64,000 nucleotides of DNA from an uncultured Alphaproteobacteria bacterium (GTDB lineage: Bacteria > Pseudomonadota > Alphaproteobacteria > HIMB59 > GCA-002718135): positions 62,001 to 126,000 of the forward strand of contig CACJTT010000001.1 of assembly GCA_902596365.1 (NCBI GenBank), read 5' to 3'. A model generated the notes under the pieces. It saw nothing but the letters and a program-made list of their open reading frames with translations, searched no databases and was not told the DNA's origin. Position 1 is the first letter of the stretch; every line of letters starts with the position of its first letter. The translations under genes and the position numbers were made by a program. Below, piece after piece: positions 28,058-36,488 of this stretch.

Positions 28058-28999
28058 TTAGTTTTTCCAAAGATCAATAAGATCTCTATGTTGAGCAATA
28101 AATTCTGTTGCAGCAGCAGCATGATCCATGCCTTGGCTATCAACTAAATCTGCCATCAGACCAATTTGTGGAGCTGTGAATGACATTTTTGTATAAAATT
28201 TATATGCATCTGGATGTGTAATAGGAAATTTGATGTGAGCAGCTTTTTTAAGCCACCCTTTTGGAGAACCACAACCTGTAGTCTCAAGAGTTCCTCCATT
28301 TTCCAATCTGCATCCTTCAAAGTATGGTGGAAAATCAATAAATGTAAATCCTGCTGCATCTGTAAAGTTCGGAGACCAGTTGAATATAACTGTTCCACGA
28401 CCTTCTGCTTTTGCTGCTTTTAATTCTGCCCATAATGCATCTGCACTTCCAGCAAATTTAACAGTCCACAAATCATCAATTCCTAGACCTTTAAGTCTGT
28501 TTGGCATAACGTCAGTGTGCCACTCATAAGGTCCTTCTAACCAACGACCTTTTCCATCAGAGTCCGCTGTAGCAAAATTAGCTGCACATTCAGGTGACTT
28601 TAATGCTTCCCAATTAGGTAATCCAGGACATAGTCCTTCATCAATTACCCAGTTAGGTACACCCATTTCCTCAAAAGTGATTAAGTTATGACTACCCGCA
28701 TCAATTAAACCACCTTTATCCATTGCAGCATAAAAAGGAAGAGCCATAGTTGACTCCCATGTTTCGTGTGCAACGTGTAGATCGCCAATTCTTACTGCTT
28801 CATATCTTGAAGCTGACTCAGCTGGAACTAGTTCAGCTGTATGACCCATTTCTTCAAATACTTGAGCCATAACATTTGCCATAACTATTTGACTTGACCA
28901 GTTTAAAACTGGTATTCTAATTGGATCAGCTGCTTTAGCAACACTACTAAAAACGAATAGCGATGCAATAACAGCGATCTTAGTTATAAATTTTAACAT
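28058..28999 (-). CDS. tmoX: Periplasmic TMAO/quaternary-amine binding protein (TmoX/ProX-like)
   Basis: A 313-residue OpuAC-family binding protein with a Sec signal ending SSVAKA and a GGAGG ribosome site. The mature part opens with IRIPVLNWSSQIVMANV and carries WESTMALPFY, GPYEWHTD and NWSPNF, aromatic-rich segments of the kind that form cation-pi cages for trimethylammonium groups. It is divergent from tmm by 154 bp. In characterised marine bacteria tmoXWV sits beside tmm and tdm, exactly as here. ProX (glycine betaine) or ChoX (choline) specificity cannot be excluded from sequence alone. Confidence 0.82.
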   Translation of the reverse strand: MLKFITKIAVIASLFVFSSVAKAADPIRIPVLNWSSQIVMANVMAQVFEEMGHTAELVPAESASRYEAVRIGDLHVAHETWESTMALPFYAAMDKGGLIDAGSHNLITFEEMGVPNWVIDEGLCPGLPNWEALKSPECAANFATADSDGKGRWLEGPYEWHTDVMPNRLKGLGIDDLWTVKFAGSADALWAELKAAKAEGRGTVIFNWSPNFTDAAGFTFIDFPPYFEGCRLENGGTLETTGCGSPKGWLKKAAHIKFPITHPDAYKFYTKMSFTAPQIGLMADLVDSQGMDHAAAATEFIAQHRDLIDLWKN

Positions 29000-29019
29000 A
29001 TTTCCTCCATATGGGTTTT

Positions 29020-29039
29020 GTTAAATATATATATTTAAC
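29020..29039. promoter_or_regulatory. Perfect 20-bp AT palindrome in the tmoX/tmm divergent region
   Basis: GTTAAATATA followed by its exact complement TATATTTAAC, 21 bp upstream of the tmoX start. Possible operator or promoter-overlapping site. In such AT-rich DNA palindromes of this size do arise by chance, so this is tentative. Confidence 0.3.
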
Positions 29040-29076
29040 TAACAACTAAAGGGTCTAATAAATAAAGCAACGCATT

Positions 29077-29095
29077 TGTTTCATATTTTGAAATA
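29077..29095. promoter_or_regulatory. Candidate operator upstream of tmm (TGTTTCA-N5-TGAAATA)
   Basis: Inverted repeat TGTTTCA / TGAAATA with a five-base spacer, 58 bp before the tmm ATG. It matches the perfect TGTTTCA-N5-TGAAACA repeat at 35011-35029, next to the IclR gene, in all but one half-site position. Possible binding site of that regulator. Confidence 0.45.
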
Positions 29096-29153
29096 ACTTT
29101 TTTCTTTAAAAACTTAATTATTTAAGAGATAATCAATTTTTATTGGAGGATAC

Positions 29154-30488
29154 ATGACAAAAGTAGCAATTATTGGATCAGGACCTTGTGGATTATCAAT
29201 ATTAAGAGCTTTTCAGCAAGCAGGGGAAAAAGGCAATGATATTCCAGAGATTGTTTGTTTTGAAAAACAAGAAGATTGGGGAGGTTTATGGAACTATAGT
29301 TGGAGAACTGGATCTGATGAATTTGGAGATACAGTGCCAAATAGTATGTACAGATATCTTTGGTCAAATGGTCCAAAAGAATGTTTAGAGTTTGCTGATT
29401 ATTCATTTGATGAACACTTTAAACAACCAATACCATCCTTTCCTCCACGAGAAGTTTTATACGATTATATTTTAGGTCGTGCTAAAAAAGCTAATATAAA
29501 AAAATATATAAGATTTAATACTGTTGTAAGTAATGCTGTATTTACGGGAAATAAATTTGAAATTACTTCATTAAATAAAAAAGAAAATAAAACTACAAAA
29601 GAAGCTTTTGATTATCTGGTTGTTGCTACAGGACATTTTTCAGTTCCATACATACCATACTATGAAGGAATGAATTCTTTCCCTGGAAGAATATTACACG
29701 GACATGATTTTAGGGATGCAGAGGAGTTTAGGGATAAAGATGTTGTGGTATTAGGTAGTAGTTATTCAGCTGAGGATATAGCTCTTCAATGTTATAAGTA
29801 TGGCGCGAAGTCAGTAACCATTGGTTATCGAAATAATCCCATGGGCTTTAAGTGGCCAGAAGGAATGAAAGAAGTTCATTATTTAGATAGATTAGATGGT
29901 AAAAAGGCAATTTTTAAAGATGGACATGAGCAAAATACTGATGCAATTATTTTGTGTAGTGGCTATCTCCATCATTTTCCTTATCTTGAGGATGCTTTAA
30001 AACTTAAAACAGGCAATAGATTATATCCGCCTCAACTTTACAAAGGTGTTGTTTGGCAAGACAATCACAAAATGATGTATCTAGGAATGCAAGATCAATT
30101 TCACACTTTTAATATGTTTGATTGCCAAGCTTGGTTTGCTAGGGATGTAATTATGGGTAAAATTAAAATGCCTAGTGACGAAGAAATTGAAAAAGATATT
30201 AATAAATGGGTATTAGAAGAAGAGGCTTTAGAAGATCCAATTCAAATGATAGATTTTCAAACTGAATACACTAAAGATTTACATTTAGCATCTGATTATC
30301 CTGAAATTGATTTTGAGTTAATTAGAAAGCATTTCAAGGATTGGGAACATCATAAAGAAGAAGATATTATGACTTATAGAAATAACTCATTTTCTTCAGC
30401 TGTAACAGGAACGGTAGCTCCAATACACCATACACCTTGGGCAGAGGCGATGGATGACTCAATGAAAACATTTATGAAATCTAAATAA
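29154..30488 (+). CDS. tmm: Trimethylamine monooxygenase (flavin-containing monooxygenase)
   Basis: A 444-residue class B flavoprotein monooxygenase, the normal length of bacterial Tmm. FAD motif IIGSGPCGLS at residues 6-15, a second nucleotide motif VVLGSSYSAED for NADPH, and the FMO fingerprint FPGRILHGHDF between them. Segments DTVPNSMYRYLWSNGPKE, IPSFPPREVLYDY and HTFNMFDCQAWF are strongly Tmm-like from memory. It oxidises trimethylamine to TMAO in the cytoplasm with NADPH and O2. Good ribosome site (ggagg). Divergent from tmoXWV and convergent, 2 bp apart, with the cupin gene of the tdm transcript. Confidence 0.92.
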   Translation: MTKVAIIGSGPCGLSILRAFQQAGEKGNDIPEIVCFEKQEDWGGLWNYSWRTGSDEFGDTVPNSMYRYLWSNGPKECLEFADYSFDEHFKQPIPSFPPREVLYDYILGRAKKANIKKYIRFNTVVSNAVFTGNKFEITSLNKKENKTTKEAFDYLVVATGHFSVPYIPYYEGMNSFPGRILHGHDFRDAEEFRDKDVVVLGSSYSAEDIALQCYKYGAKSVTIGYRNNPMGFKWPEGMKEVHYLDRLDGKKAIFKDGHEQNTDAIILCSGYLHHFPYLEDALKLKTGNRLYPPQLYKGVVWQDNHKMMYLGMQDQFHTFNMFDCQAWFARDVIMGKIKMPSDEEIEKDINKWVLEEEALEDPIQMIDFQTEYTKDLHLASDYPEIDFELIRKHFKDWEHHKEEDIMTYRNNSFSSAVTGTVAPIHHTPWAEAMDDSMKTFMKSK

Positions 30489-30490
30489 AT

Positions 30491-30856
30491 TTAGTCTTCT
30501 GAATAAATATATTTTCCTCGATGTGTTACAACGCTAGTACATCCATTTTTTGTTGTGCTGTAATGTGAAGAACCTGAAGAAAGTTGAACAAAATCTCCTT
30601 TCTTATAAATATACCCATCGGAGTCAGTTAAGTCACCTTCTAAAATAAAAAATTCTTCTGGACCGGTGTGCTCATGAGCTTTTGATTTAGTATTTGGTTC
30701 CATTTTGTAGAGGTAGGAACCTTCCCCCTTAGTATGATCATAACTTAAATTAAACCAATAAATATTACCTGGCTGATCTTTTGATTCATCTTCAAGCAAT
30801 TCCCATTTTAAGCTTTGAATATTAAATACTTTTCTTAAGTCTGACAAATTATTCAT
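30491..30856 (-). CDS. Small cupin-domain protein
   Basis: A 121-residue single-domain cupin. Metal-site residues are in AHEHTGPEEFFILEG (two His, Glu) and SSHYSTT (third His), with the YKKGDFVQL turn between. It lies 15 bp downstream of tdm on the same strand and is likely co-transcribed. Cupins of this size act as small enzymes or sensors. Tdm releases formaldehyde and dimethylamine, so a role in handling a product is conceivable, but nothing in the sequence shows it. Confidence 0.8.
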   Translation of the reverse strand: MNNLSDLRKVFNIQSLKWELLEDESKDQPGNIYWFNLSYDHTKGEGSYLYKMEPNTKSKAHEHTGPEEFFILEGDLTDSDGYIYKKGDFVQLSSGSSHYSTTKNGCTSVVTHRGKYIYSED

Positions 30857-30871
30857 TAAAATTAATTCTAG

Positions 30872-33229
30872 TTAAGCTCTAACTTTACTTTTTGTAGGGT
30901 CATAAAAAGGAAAAGGCACAACTTTAGCTGAAATTCTTTTTTGATGACCATCAAGCTTACCAATTTCAAGTTTTGTATCAAGCTCTGATGAACGAACATC
31001 AATTCTGCACAAGGCAATATTTTTATTTAACGTTGGAGAAATTGTTCCACTTGTTATGATTCCAACTTGAGCTCTGCCACTATGCACACAATCACCGTGA
31101 TTAACTTTTTCATTACCTTCAATTTCTAACCCAACTAATTTTCTATGAGGATGTGCTTTTCTCTCAATTAAAGCTTCTTTACCTATAAAATTTTGCTCTT
31201 TAGTTTTAAGAGGAACCGTAAAGCTTATCCCAGCTTCAAAAGGATCTGTTTCATCACTAAATTCATTACCTCCTAGAATTAAACCTGCCTCAATTCTAAG
31301 TATATCAAGCGCTTCAAATCCCATTGGTGAAATATTAAATTCTTTTCCTGCATCCCACACTGCATCCCAAACTTTAGGCGCATCATTAGGGTGGCAGTAT
31401 ATTTCAAAGCCTAGCTCACCTGTGTATCCAGTTCGTGATAACATAATTGGAATTCCTTTATGATCTCCAATTCTACTAATAGTAAAATGAAACCATTCTA
31501 AATTATTAACATTTGGGTGGGCAGGAGGAGTCCATATAATTTTGGATAACACTTTTCTACTGTTTGGTCCTTGCACTGAAATATTATGTAGGTGATCTGT
31601 TGAGGACTTAATATTTGTATGGAGTTTTAATTCTTCACTTAATTGAGTGAGCCACTCTCCTGAATAATCACTACCGCAAATCCATCGAAAATTATGATCT
31701 CCTAATTTGTAGAGGGTACCATCGTCAATCATAGTTCCATTTTCGTAACACATTGCTGAATATACTACTTGACCAACTGCTAGTTTTTTTATGTTTCTTG
31801 TAAGTGCTACATTAAGTAATTCTTCAGCATCAGGTCCAAGAACTTCAAACTTTCTTAATGATGATAAGTCCATCATGACTACATTATTTCTACATTCAGT
31901 GTATTCTCTAATAGTTCCAAAATTATTAAATTTATTAGGAATCCAAAAACCTGAAGAGTCCATCATATCATTTGTTAGTTTAGATGTTCTTGGATGAAAA
32001 CCTGTTTCTTTTGTTAGCATAAAATCACTTCCAGCATTTTTTCTATAACCAATAGATTTTGCAAATCTATTTTTTTCTGAATAAACTCTAACGTATATGT
32101 CTGTAGGGTTCCAGTCATTTGCAGTATCAATATCATCAGGGCATGATGATGACACACATACAAGATCTTTCTGTGCTTGAAAGAGGACGTAATCTCCAGG
32201 ACGAGACCATGGCATGTCAGAAAATATTACATTGTTCGCATCTATCCCAGTATTAAAAAATAAATTAATAGCCGCCCAACCATTTCTTTTTTCAACTCCA
32301 TATTTATCTAGTGCGAAATTAAAATTATCTGAGCAATTTATATGACCAAAATATCCTTGATCTTCATATAATTTTCTTGTGCAAGCTGTTCCAAAAGTGT
32401 CATGCCTACCAATAGTGTCTTGTACTACCTCGACCAGAGGTTCTAAATTTTTATCAAAATATTTTGAGTGTAAACCGGGCATTGCATACGAACCACCTAA
32501 AATAGCTCTACTTGCTGTAGTATCAATTGAGAGCTCATTACCACTTTGAAGTGCATTACTATCAAAGGCCATAAAGTCAGAGCACTGTCTTCCAAATAAA
32601 TCAATAATTTGAATATAGTCTCCTTTTTTAATTTCATAAGCACTTGCAGAACTATCTTTTATTAAAATTTCTTCTTTAGGTGAAGCTAGTGGATCAGGTA
32701 AAATTCTCTCTAATTTATTATTTTTTGGATTTATTCTTTTAACTATAACTTCGATATCAGAAGGTGGATTTTGATTTCCAACAATCATATTTTCGCCAGG
32801 ACAGGCTAAGATAATAAAACAATTTTCATTTATTGTGATATTTTCACTATCATTTCTTTTAGAATTTTCATTAAAATACAAAGATGAACTAAATTTATTA
32901 AGATTAATTTTTTTATTCTTTAATTTTTGAATTAAAAATAATTTATCAGAACTGCTATTTAAAATTTCTTTCAAAAAAGAATTTTCTATTTCAGGTTTTT
33001 TATTAATGATATTTTGATTATTATTTCCTTCACTATCAAAAATAGTTATTTCACAAATTTGATTACCTTCTAAATTTTTAAGATATAAGTTGTCACCCTT
33101 ATCTAAGTCTATACCAATTAAACCTTGTCCTTTAATAATGTATCTCTCCGTATCTTCAGGAAGTCCGTAAGAATCTAAGACAATAGGATTTGATCTTCTT
33201 ACTGGATATTTGCTAATATCAATATTCAT
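30872..33229 (-). CDS. tdm: Trimethylamine N-oxide demethylase (Tdm)
   Basis: A 785-residue fusion of an N-terminal DUF1989-type zinc-binding region (about residues 170-390, after a more diverged ~165-residue start) and a C-terminal GcvT-like tetrahydrofolate-binding aminomethyltransferase domain (about 410-780). Three cysteines suited to zinc binding are C283 (FGTACTRK), C299 (GHINCSD) and C363 (VSSSCPDD). The C-terminal half shows FEVLGPDAEELL, LSRTGYTGELGFEIY and GFEALDILRIEAGL of GcvT proteins. This two-part layout and length match TMAO demethylase, which makes dimethylamine and formaldehyde, the latter caught by folate. Convergent with tmm, upstream of the cupin gene. Confidence 0.9.
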   Translation of the reverse strand: MNIDISKYPVRRSNPIVLDSYGLPEDTERYIIKGQGLIGIDLDKGDNLYLKNLEGNQICEITIFDSEGNNNQNIINKKPEIENSFLKEILNSSSDKLFLIQKLKNKKINLNKFSSSLYFNENSKRNDSENITINENCFIILACPGENMIVGNQNPPSDIEVIVKRINPKNNKLERILPDPLASPKEEILIKDSSASAYEIKKGDYIQIIDLFGRQCSDFMAFDSNALQSGNELSIDTTASRAILGGSYAMPGLHSKYFDKNLEPLVEVVQDTIGRHDTFGTACTRKLYEDQGYFGHINCSDNFNFALDKYGVEKRNGWAAINLFFNTGIDANNVIFSDMPWSRPGDYVLFQAQKDLVCVSSSCPDDIDTANDWNPTDIYVRVYSEKNRFAKSIGYRKNAGSDFMLTKETGFHPRTSKLTNDMMDSSGFWIPNKFNNFGTIREYTECRNNVVMMDLSSLRKFEVLGPDAEELLNVALTRNIKKLAVGQVVYSAMCYENGTMIDDGTLYKLGDHNFRWICGSDYSGEWLTQLSEELKLHTNIKSSTDHLHNISVQGPNSRKVLSKIIWTPPAHPNVNNLEWFHFTISRIGDHKGIPIMLSRTGYTGELGFEIYCHPNDAPKVWDAVWDAGKEFNISPMGFEALDILRIEAGLILGGNEFSDETDPFEAGISFTVPLKTKEQNFIGKEALIERKAHPHRKLVGLEIEGNEKVNHGDCVHSGRAQVGIITSGTISPTLNKNIALCRIDVRSSELDTKLEIGKLDGHQKRISAKVVPFPFYDPTKSKVRA

Positions 33230-33255
33230 AATTTAATTTACTTTTTTTTAATTAA

Positions 33256-33268
33256 TTCAAATAGTGAA
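33256..33268. promoter_or_regulatory. Weak operator-like core upstream of tdm (TTCA-N5-TGAA)
   Basis: TTCA-AATAG-TGAA, 27 bp upstream of the tdm start, has the core and spacing of the repeats at 29077 and 35011 but not the outer bases. It could be a degenerate site or chance. Confidence 0.2.
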
Positions 33269-33296
33269 AATTATCTTAATATATCTCAAATAAACT

Positions 33297-34172
33297 TCAA
33301 TTTATTTTGAATTCTTCATCAAAAGATTCATTAAATTTTGTTAAATTTTCCGCAGTATAACTCTTATAATCAAATTCGATATTGGAGGTAATCTCAGAAA
33401 CCATACTCCACATAGTTTCTCTCAACAAGGAAGCAGATTTAATAGCTTTATATTTTATAAGTAATTCTGTTGATAATTTTTTTTCAAAATAATTTTCTAG
33501 TAAATATTTTTCTTCATTCTCATTAAAATCATTATTAGAAGCTAGTCCCCCAAGGTCAAACAATGGTGTATTAAATCCTGCATATTCCCAATCAATCAAC
33601 CATATTTTTTCTTGATCTTGAATAAAATTTGCTGGAAGCAGATCATTATGACTAAATACTATTTCAAAAGGAGATGATATACTTTCTAATTTAACAGCTT
33701 TATTTAGAAGATCTGGAAGAATTTTTATGTATGAACTTTTATGCTCATCTAAAAAATTTTTATAATTTTTTATTACATGAAAAACCCAAAAAATAACAGA
33801 TTGACCTATAAGTTGATCAGGGATTTTGGTATGAACTTTTTTTATAAGTTTTGTTATATTATCTAAATTTTTTTTAATATCTTCAGACTCAAAAGTTTTA
33901 CCTTCAACATAGTTAAAAACTTGAATTGATTTCTTGTTAAATAATAATTTAGGACAAATACCAATTTTGGAAGCTGCCTTGCTTGCCTGTACTTCATTTG
34001 ATCTAAAAACTAAATGTTCTGGTATATCATCACCTATTCTTACAAAATATTTTCTAGACCCATCAACAACAAGAAAGTTTTTATTTGTAATTCCACCTTT
34101 AATGGAAGAAATATTAATTTTACCCTTCCAAAAATTAATACTAGAAATTAATTGAATGCTATTTTTATCCAT
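33297..34172 (-). CDS. Choline/aminoglycoside kinase-like phosphotransferase (APH family)
   Basis: A 291-residue APH/choline-kinase fold protein. The catalytic loop is FSHNDLLPANF (His-Asn-Asp ... Asn) and the metal Asp is in IWLIDWEYAGFNTPLFDLG, typical of choline/ethanolamine kinases and LicA. The N-terminus SSIKGGITNKNFLV is the nucleotide loop. These enzymes phosphorylate small hydroxylated substrates with ATP. In a methylated-amine locus choline or an amino alcohol is plausible. It is 67 bp upstream of tdm on the same strand and divergent from the IclR gene by 74 bp. Confidence 0.8.
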   Translation of the reverse strand: MDKNSIQLISSINFWKGKINISSIKGGITNKNFLVVDGSRKYFVRIGDDIPEHLVFRSNEVQASKAASKIGICPKLLFNKKSIQVFNYVEGKTFESEDIKKNLDNITKLIKKVHTKIPDQLIGQSVIFWVFHVIKNYKNFLDEHKSSYIKILPDLLNKAVKLESISSPFEIVFSHNDLLPANFIQDQEKIWLIDWEYAGFNTPLFDLGGLASNNDFNENEEKYLLENYFEKKLSTELLIKYKAIKSASLLRETMWSMVSEITSNIEFDYKSYTAENLTKFNESFDEEFKIN

Positions 34173-34246
34173 AAATTATTAATTATATTATATTTTAAAA
34201 TAAATAATTTACTATTATTCATATATATTTTGCATATAAATTTATT

Positions 34247-35008
34247 ATGACGCGTAATTATTTAAGTGGTTCAATAAAAAAAGCTTTAGCAATAATAGAA
34301 TGTGTTGGAAAATCACCAAAACCTCTAAAAGCTAGCCAAGTTTCCTTAATGACCAAGTTAGATAGAGCCACTGCATTTAGAATTTTAACCTATCTCACTA
34401 GCCTAGGATATATTTTTAAAGATACCTCAAATAATCTGTACTCTTTAGGGCATAAAATTTTTGAGTTTGGTGATAAATCTGATTTTCTTAAAACATTGAC
34501 AACTTTATGCTTTGAGCACATTAAAAATTTATCACACGAAACTAATCACATAACTTATCTTGCAGTCTTAGAAGGTCCTCACATTGTTTATTGTGATAAA
34601 GTTGATCCACAAGGTGAAAATGCCCCAAGAGCTTTTAGAATGAGATTAGACGCCCATAGTTGTGCACTTGGAAAAGCAATTCTTGCTTATAAATCAAGAG
34701 ATGAATTAAAGGAAATTTATAAAAGTTATACCCTTCATAAACATACTTCAAATACCATTACTACTTTAGATAAGCTCTATATAAATTTAGAAAAAGTAAG
34801 AAAAAAAGGCTATAGCTTAAATGAAGCAGAAACATTTGATTATGTTTATGGAATAGGAGCCCCAATAATGGATTCTCAAAAAAGAGCGATTGCAGGAATT
34901 GCAATTTCTGGAACCAAAGGAAGTATAAATGTTAAAACTGTGGAAGATTTGGCATACAGGGTAACAGATACAGCGAAATTGATATCAAAAAAATTGATTG
35001 AAAACTAA
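34247..35008 (+). CDS. IclR-family transcriptional regulator
   Basis: A 253-residue regulator. The N-terminal winged helix-turn-helix is seen in SIKKALAIIECVG, then KASQVSLMTKLDRATAFRIL (recognition helix) and LGYIFKD. The IclR effector domain follows, with HITYLAVLEGPHIVYCDKV, HSCALGKAILA, KKGYSLNEAE and GIGAPIMDSQKRAIAGIAIS. The family binds small metabolites and short palindromes. A perfect palindrome starts 2 bp after its stop, and a near-copy lies before tmm, so it probably controls the flanking amine genes (inference). It is divergent from the choline-kinase-like gene. Confidence 0.9.
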   Translation: MTRNYLSGSIKKALAIIECVGKSPKPLKASQVSLMTKLDRATAFRILTYLTSLGYIFKDTSNNLYSLGHKIFEFGDKSDFLKTLTTLCFEHIKNLSHETNHITYLAVLEGPHIVYCDKVDPQGENAPRAFRMRLDAHSCALGKAILAYKSRDELKEIYKSYTLHKHTSNTITTLDKLYINLEKVRKKGYSLNEAETFDYVYGIGAPIMDSQKRAIAGIAISGTKGSINVKTVEDLAYRVTDTAKLISKKLIEN

Positions 35009-35010
35009 GA

Positions 35011-35029
35011 TGTTTCAGTGCTTGAAACA
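35011..35029. promoter_or_regulatory. Perfect inverted repeat TGTTTCA-N5-TGAAACA, candidate IclR operator
   Basis: Seven-base arms are exact with a five-base GTGCT spacer, between the iclR stop and the FAD-oxidoreductase ATG (35098). It lacks a following T-run, so a terminator is less likely than an operator for the 35098 operon. A one-mismatch copy lies upstream of tmm at 29077. Confidence 0.5.
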
Positions 35030-35097
35030 ATTACTTTAAGCTATATAGAGTTTAAAATAAACCTTCAAAATTAAAAAAATTATAGGAAAATAAAGAT

Positions 35098-36444
35098 ATG
35101 GCTTTCCCGGAAAAGGTAGATTACGCAATTATAGGTGCAGGAATTCATGGTCTAAGCACTGCTTGGCATTTAGCTGCCAAATTAAAAGCTAAAGGTAAAG
35201 GTGATGGCTCTAAAATAGTTGTTATTGATAAAGACTCGATTGCTGCAGGTGCAAGCGGTGTTGCTTGTGGAGTTGTTCGTAATAATTATTACCAACCTGC
35301 TATGAGGGAGTTAATGGCAATGTGTGTTGAAGTATGGGAGAGTGATGCAAAAAAATTTCATTATCATGATGTAGGTTATATGCAGATAAGTCCTGCGTGC
35401 ATGGAAAATGATGTTGCTGAAATTTATGCTCAGCAAAAAAATATTGGATACGACTCAGTTTTTATACAGGGTGAAAAAGACTCAGAAAATTATATGAAAA
35501 AAATGTTTGGTGATTGGCAAGCAAAAGGTATTACAAGTGTTTTGCATGAAAAAAGAGGTGGATATGCAAATAATACATCAGCTATTTATGGTTTAGCAGA
35601 TAAGGCTGAGGCAGAAGGTGTTCGTATTTTAACAGGGACAACAGTAAAGGGTTTTCAATATGGGTCTAATTCATCTGCTGTTACGGGAATTGAAACTGAT
35701 AAAGGTTTAATAAAGTGCGATCAAGTAATAGTTGGACCAGGGCCATGGGCAAAGTCTTTTTGGGATATGTTAGATTTGCCAAACAAAATTACCATTAAAG
35801 GTGAAGATGGAAACATTCATAAAGATTATCCAATGTGGCATTATTGGATGCTAACTGAAGGAGTTCTTAGAGTTGATCCTAATTTTTTAAAAACTGACGA
35901 CGGCAATATGCCTCCTGTTATTCATGTTGATACTGATGCACCTCTTTATTCAGACAGTGATAAGCAACATCTTATCACAGATAAATTGTGGGGAATATAT
36001 TATAAGCCAGATTTTCATTTTGGAGGAATACAAGGTGGATCATCTCCTTATAAAGTTGGAGAACCTGGAGGAGAAGGGGTTAATGTTGATCCTTATGGAA
36101 ATAAATCAGAAGATTTTGTTATTACTGATGAATTTGCTGATATGTGGAGTTCAGCTTTGGCTTTTTGTCATAAAAGATTTGAAGGAAAATCACACCTATT
36201 CAAAAAAGATGGCGGAGGCCTTGGTTGTTTTACGCCAGATTGCTTTCCTGTTTTTGATCAATTCAGAGAAAATGTATATTTAATTGCTGACTCTAATCAT
36301 GGTTATAAAATGATTGGTGTGGGTAAATTAGTAGCTGACGAAGTTTTAGGTGAAAAAAGCTCATTATTAGAACCTTTTAGGTTTTCAAGATATGAGCAAG
36401 GAAAATTACATCCAACATCAAATAGTCCTTTTCCTTGGAGTTAA
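35098..36444 (+). CDS. FAD-dependent oxidoreductase, sarcosine-oxidase-beta/DAO family
   Basis: A 448-residue amine oxidoreductase of the DAO superfamily. The N-terminal FAD motif is YAIIGAGIHGLSTAWHLA with the acidic strand end VVIDKD, then AAGASGVACGVVRNNYY. The C-terminus has VYLIADSNHGYKMIGVGKL, the flavin-contact strand of SoxB-like proteins. A 30-40-residue Gly-rich insertion sits near 300-330. It heads the operon FAD enzyme - GS-like - MgsABC-like - unknown. An N-methylglutamate-dehydrogenase-type (MgdA-like) or other N-methyl amino acid oxidation is the natural guess. The small SoxD, SoxG and large SoxA partners are absent. Confidence 0.85.
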   Translation: MAFPEKVDYAIIGAGIHGLSTAWHLAAKLKAKGKGDGSKIVVIDKDSIAAGASGVACGVVRNNYYQPAMRELMAMCVEVWESDAKKFHYHDVGYMQISPACMENDVAEIYAQQKNIGYDSVFIQGEKDSENYMKKMFGDWQAKGITSVLHEKRGGYANNTSAIYGLADKAEAEGVRILTGTTVKGFQYGSNSSAVTGIETDKGLIKCDQVIVGPGPWAKSFWDMLDLPNKITIKGEDGNIHKDYPMWHYWMLTEGVLRVDPNFLKTDDGNMPPVIHVDTDAPLYSDSDKQHLITDKLWGIYYKPDFHFGGIQGGSSPYKVGEPGGEGVNVDPYGNKSEDFVITDEFADMWSSALAFCHKRFEGKSHLFKKDGGGLGCFTPDCFPVFDQFRENVYLIADSNHGYKMIGVGKLVADEVLGEKSSLLEPFRFSRYEQGKLHPTSNSPFPWS

Positions 36445-36488
36445 TATGATGTTGTATAGTTTTTATAATTCAATTGGGGGGAAATAAT

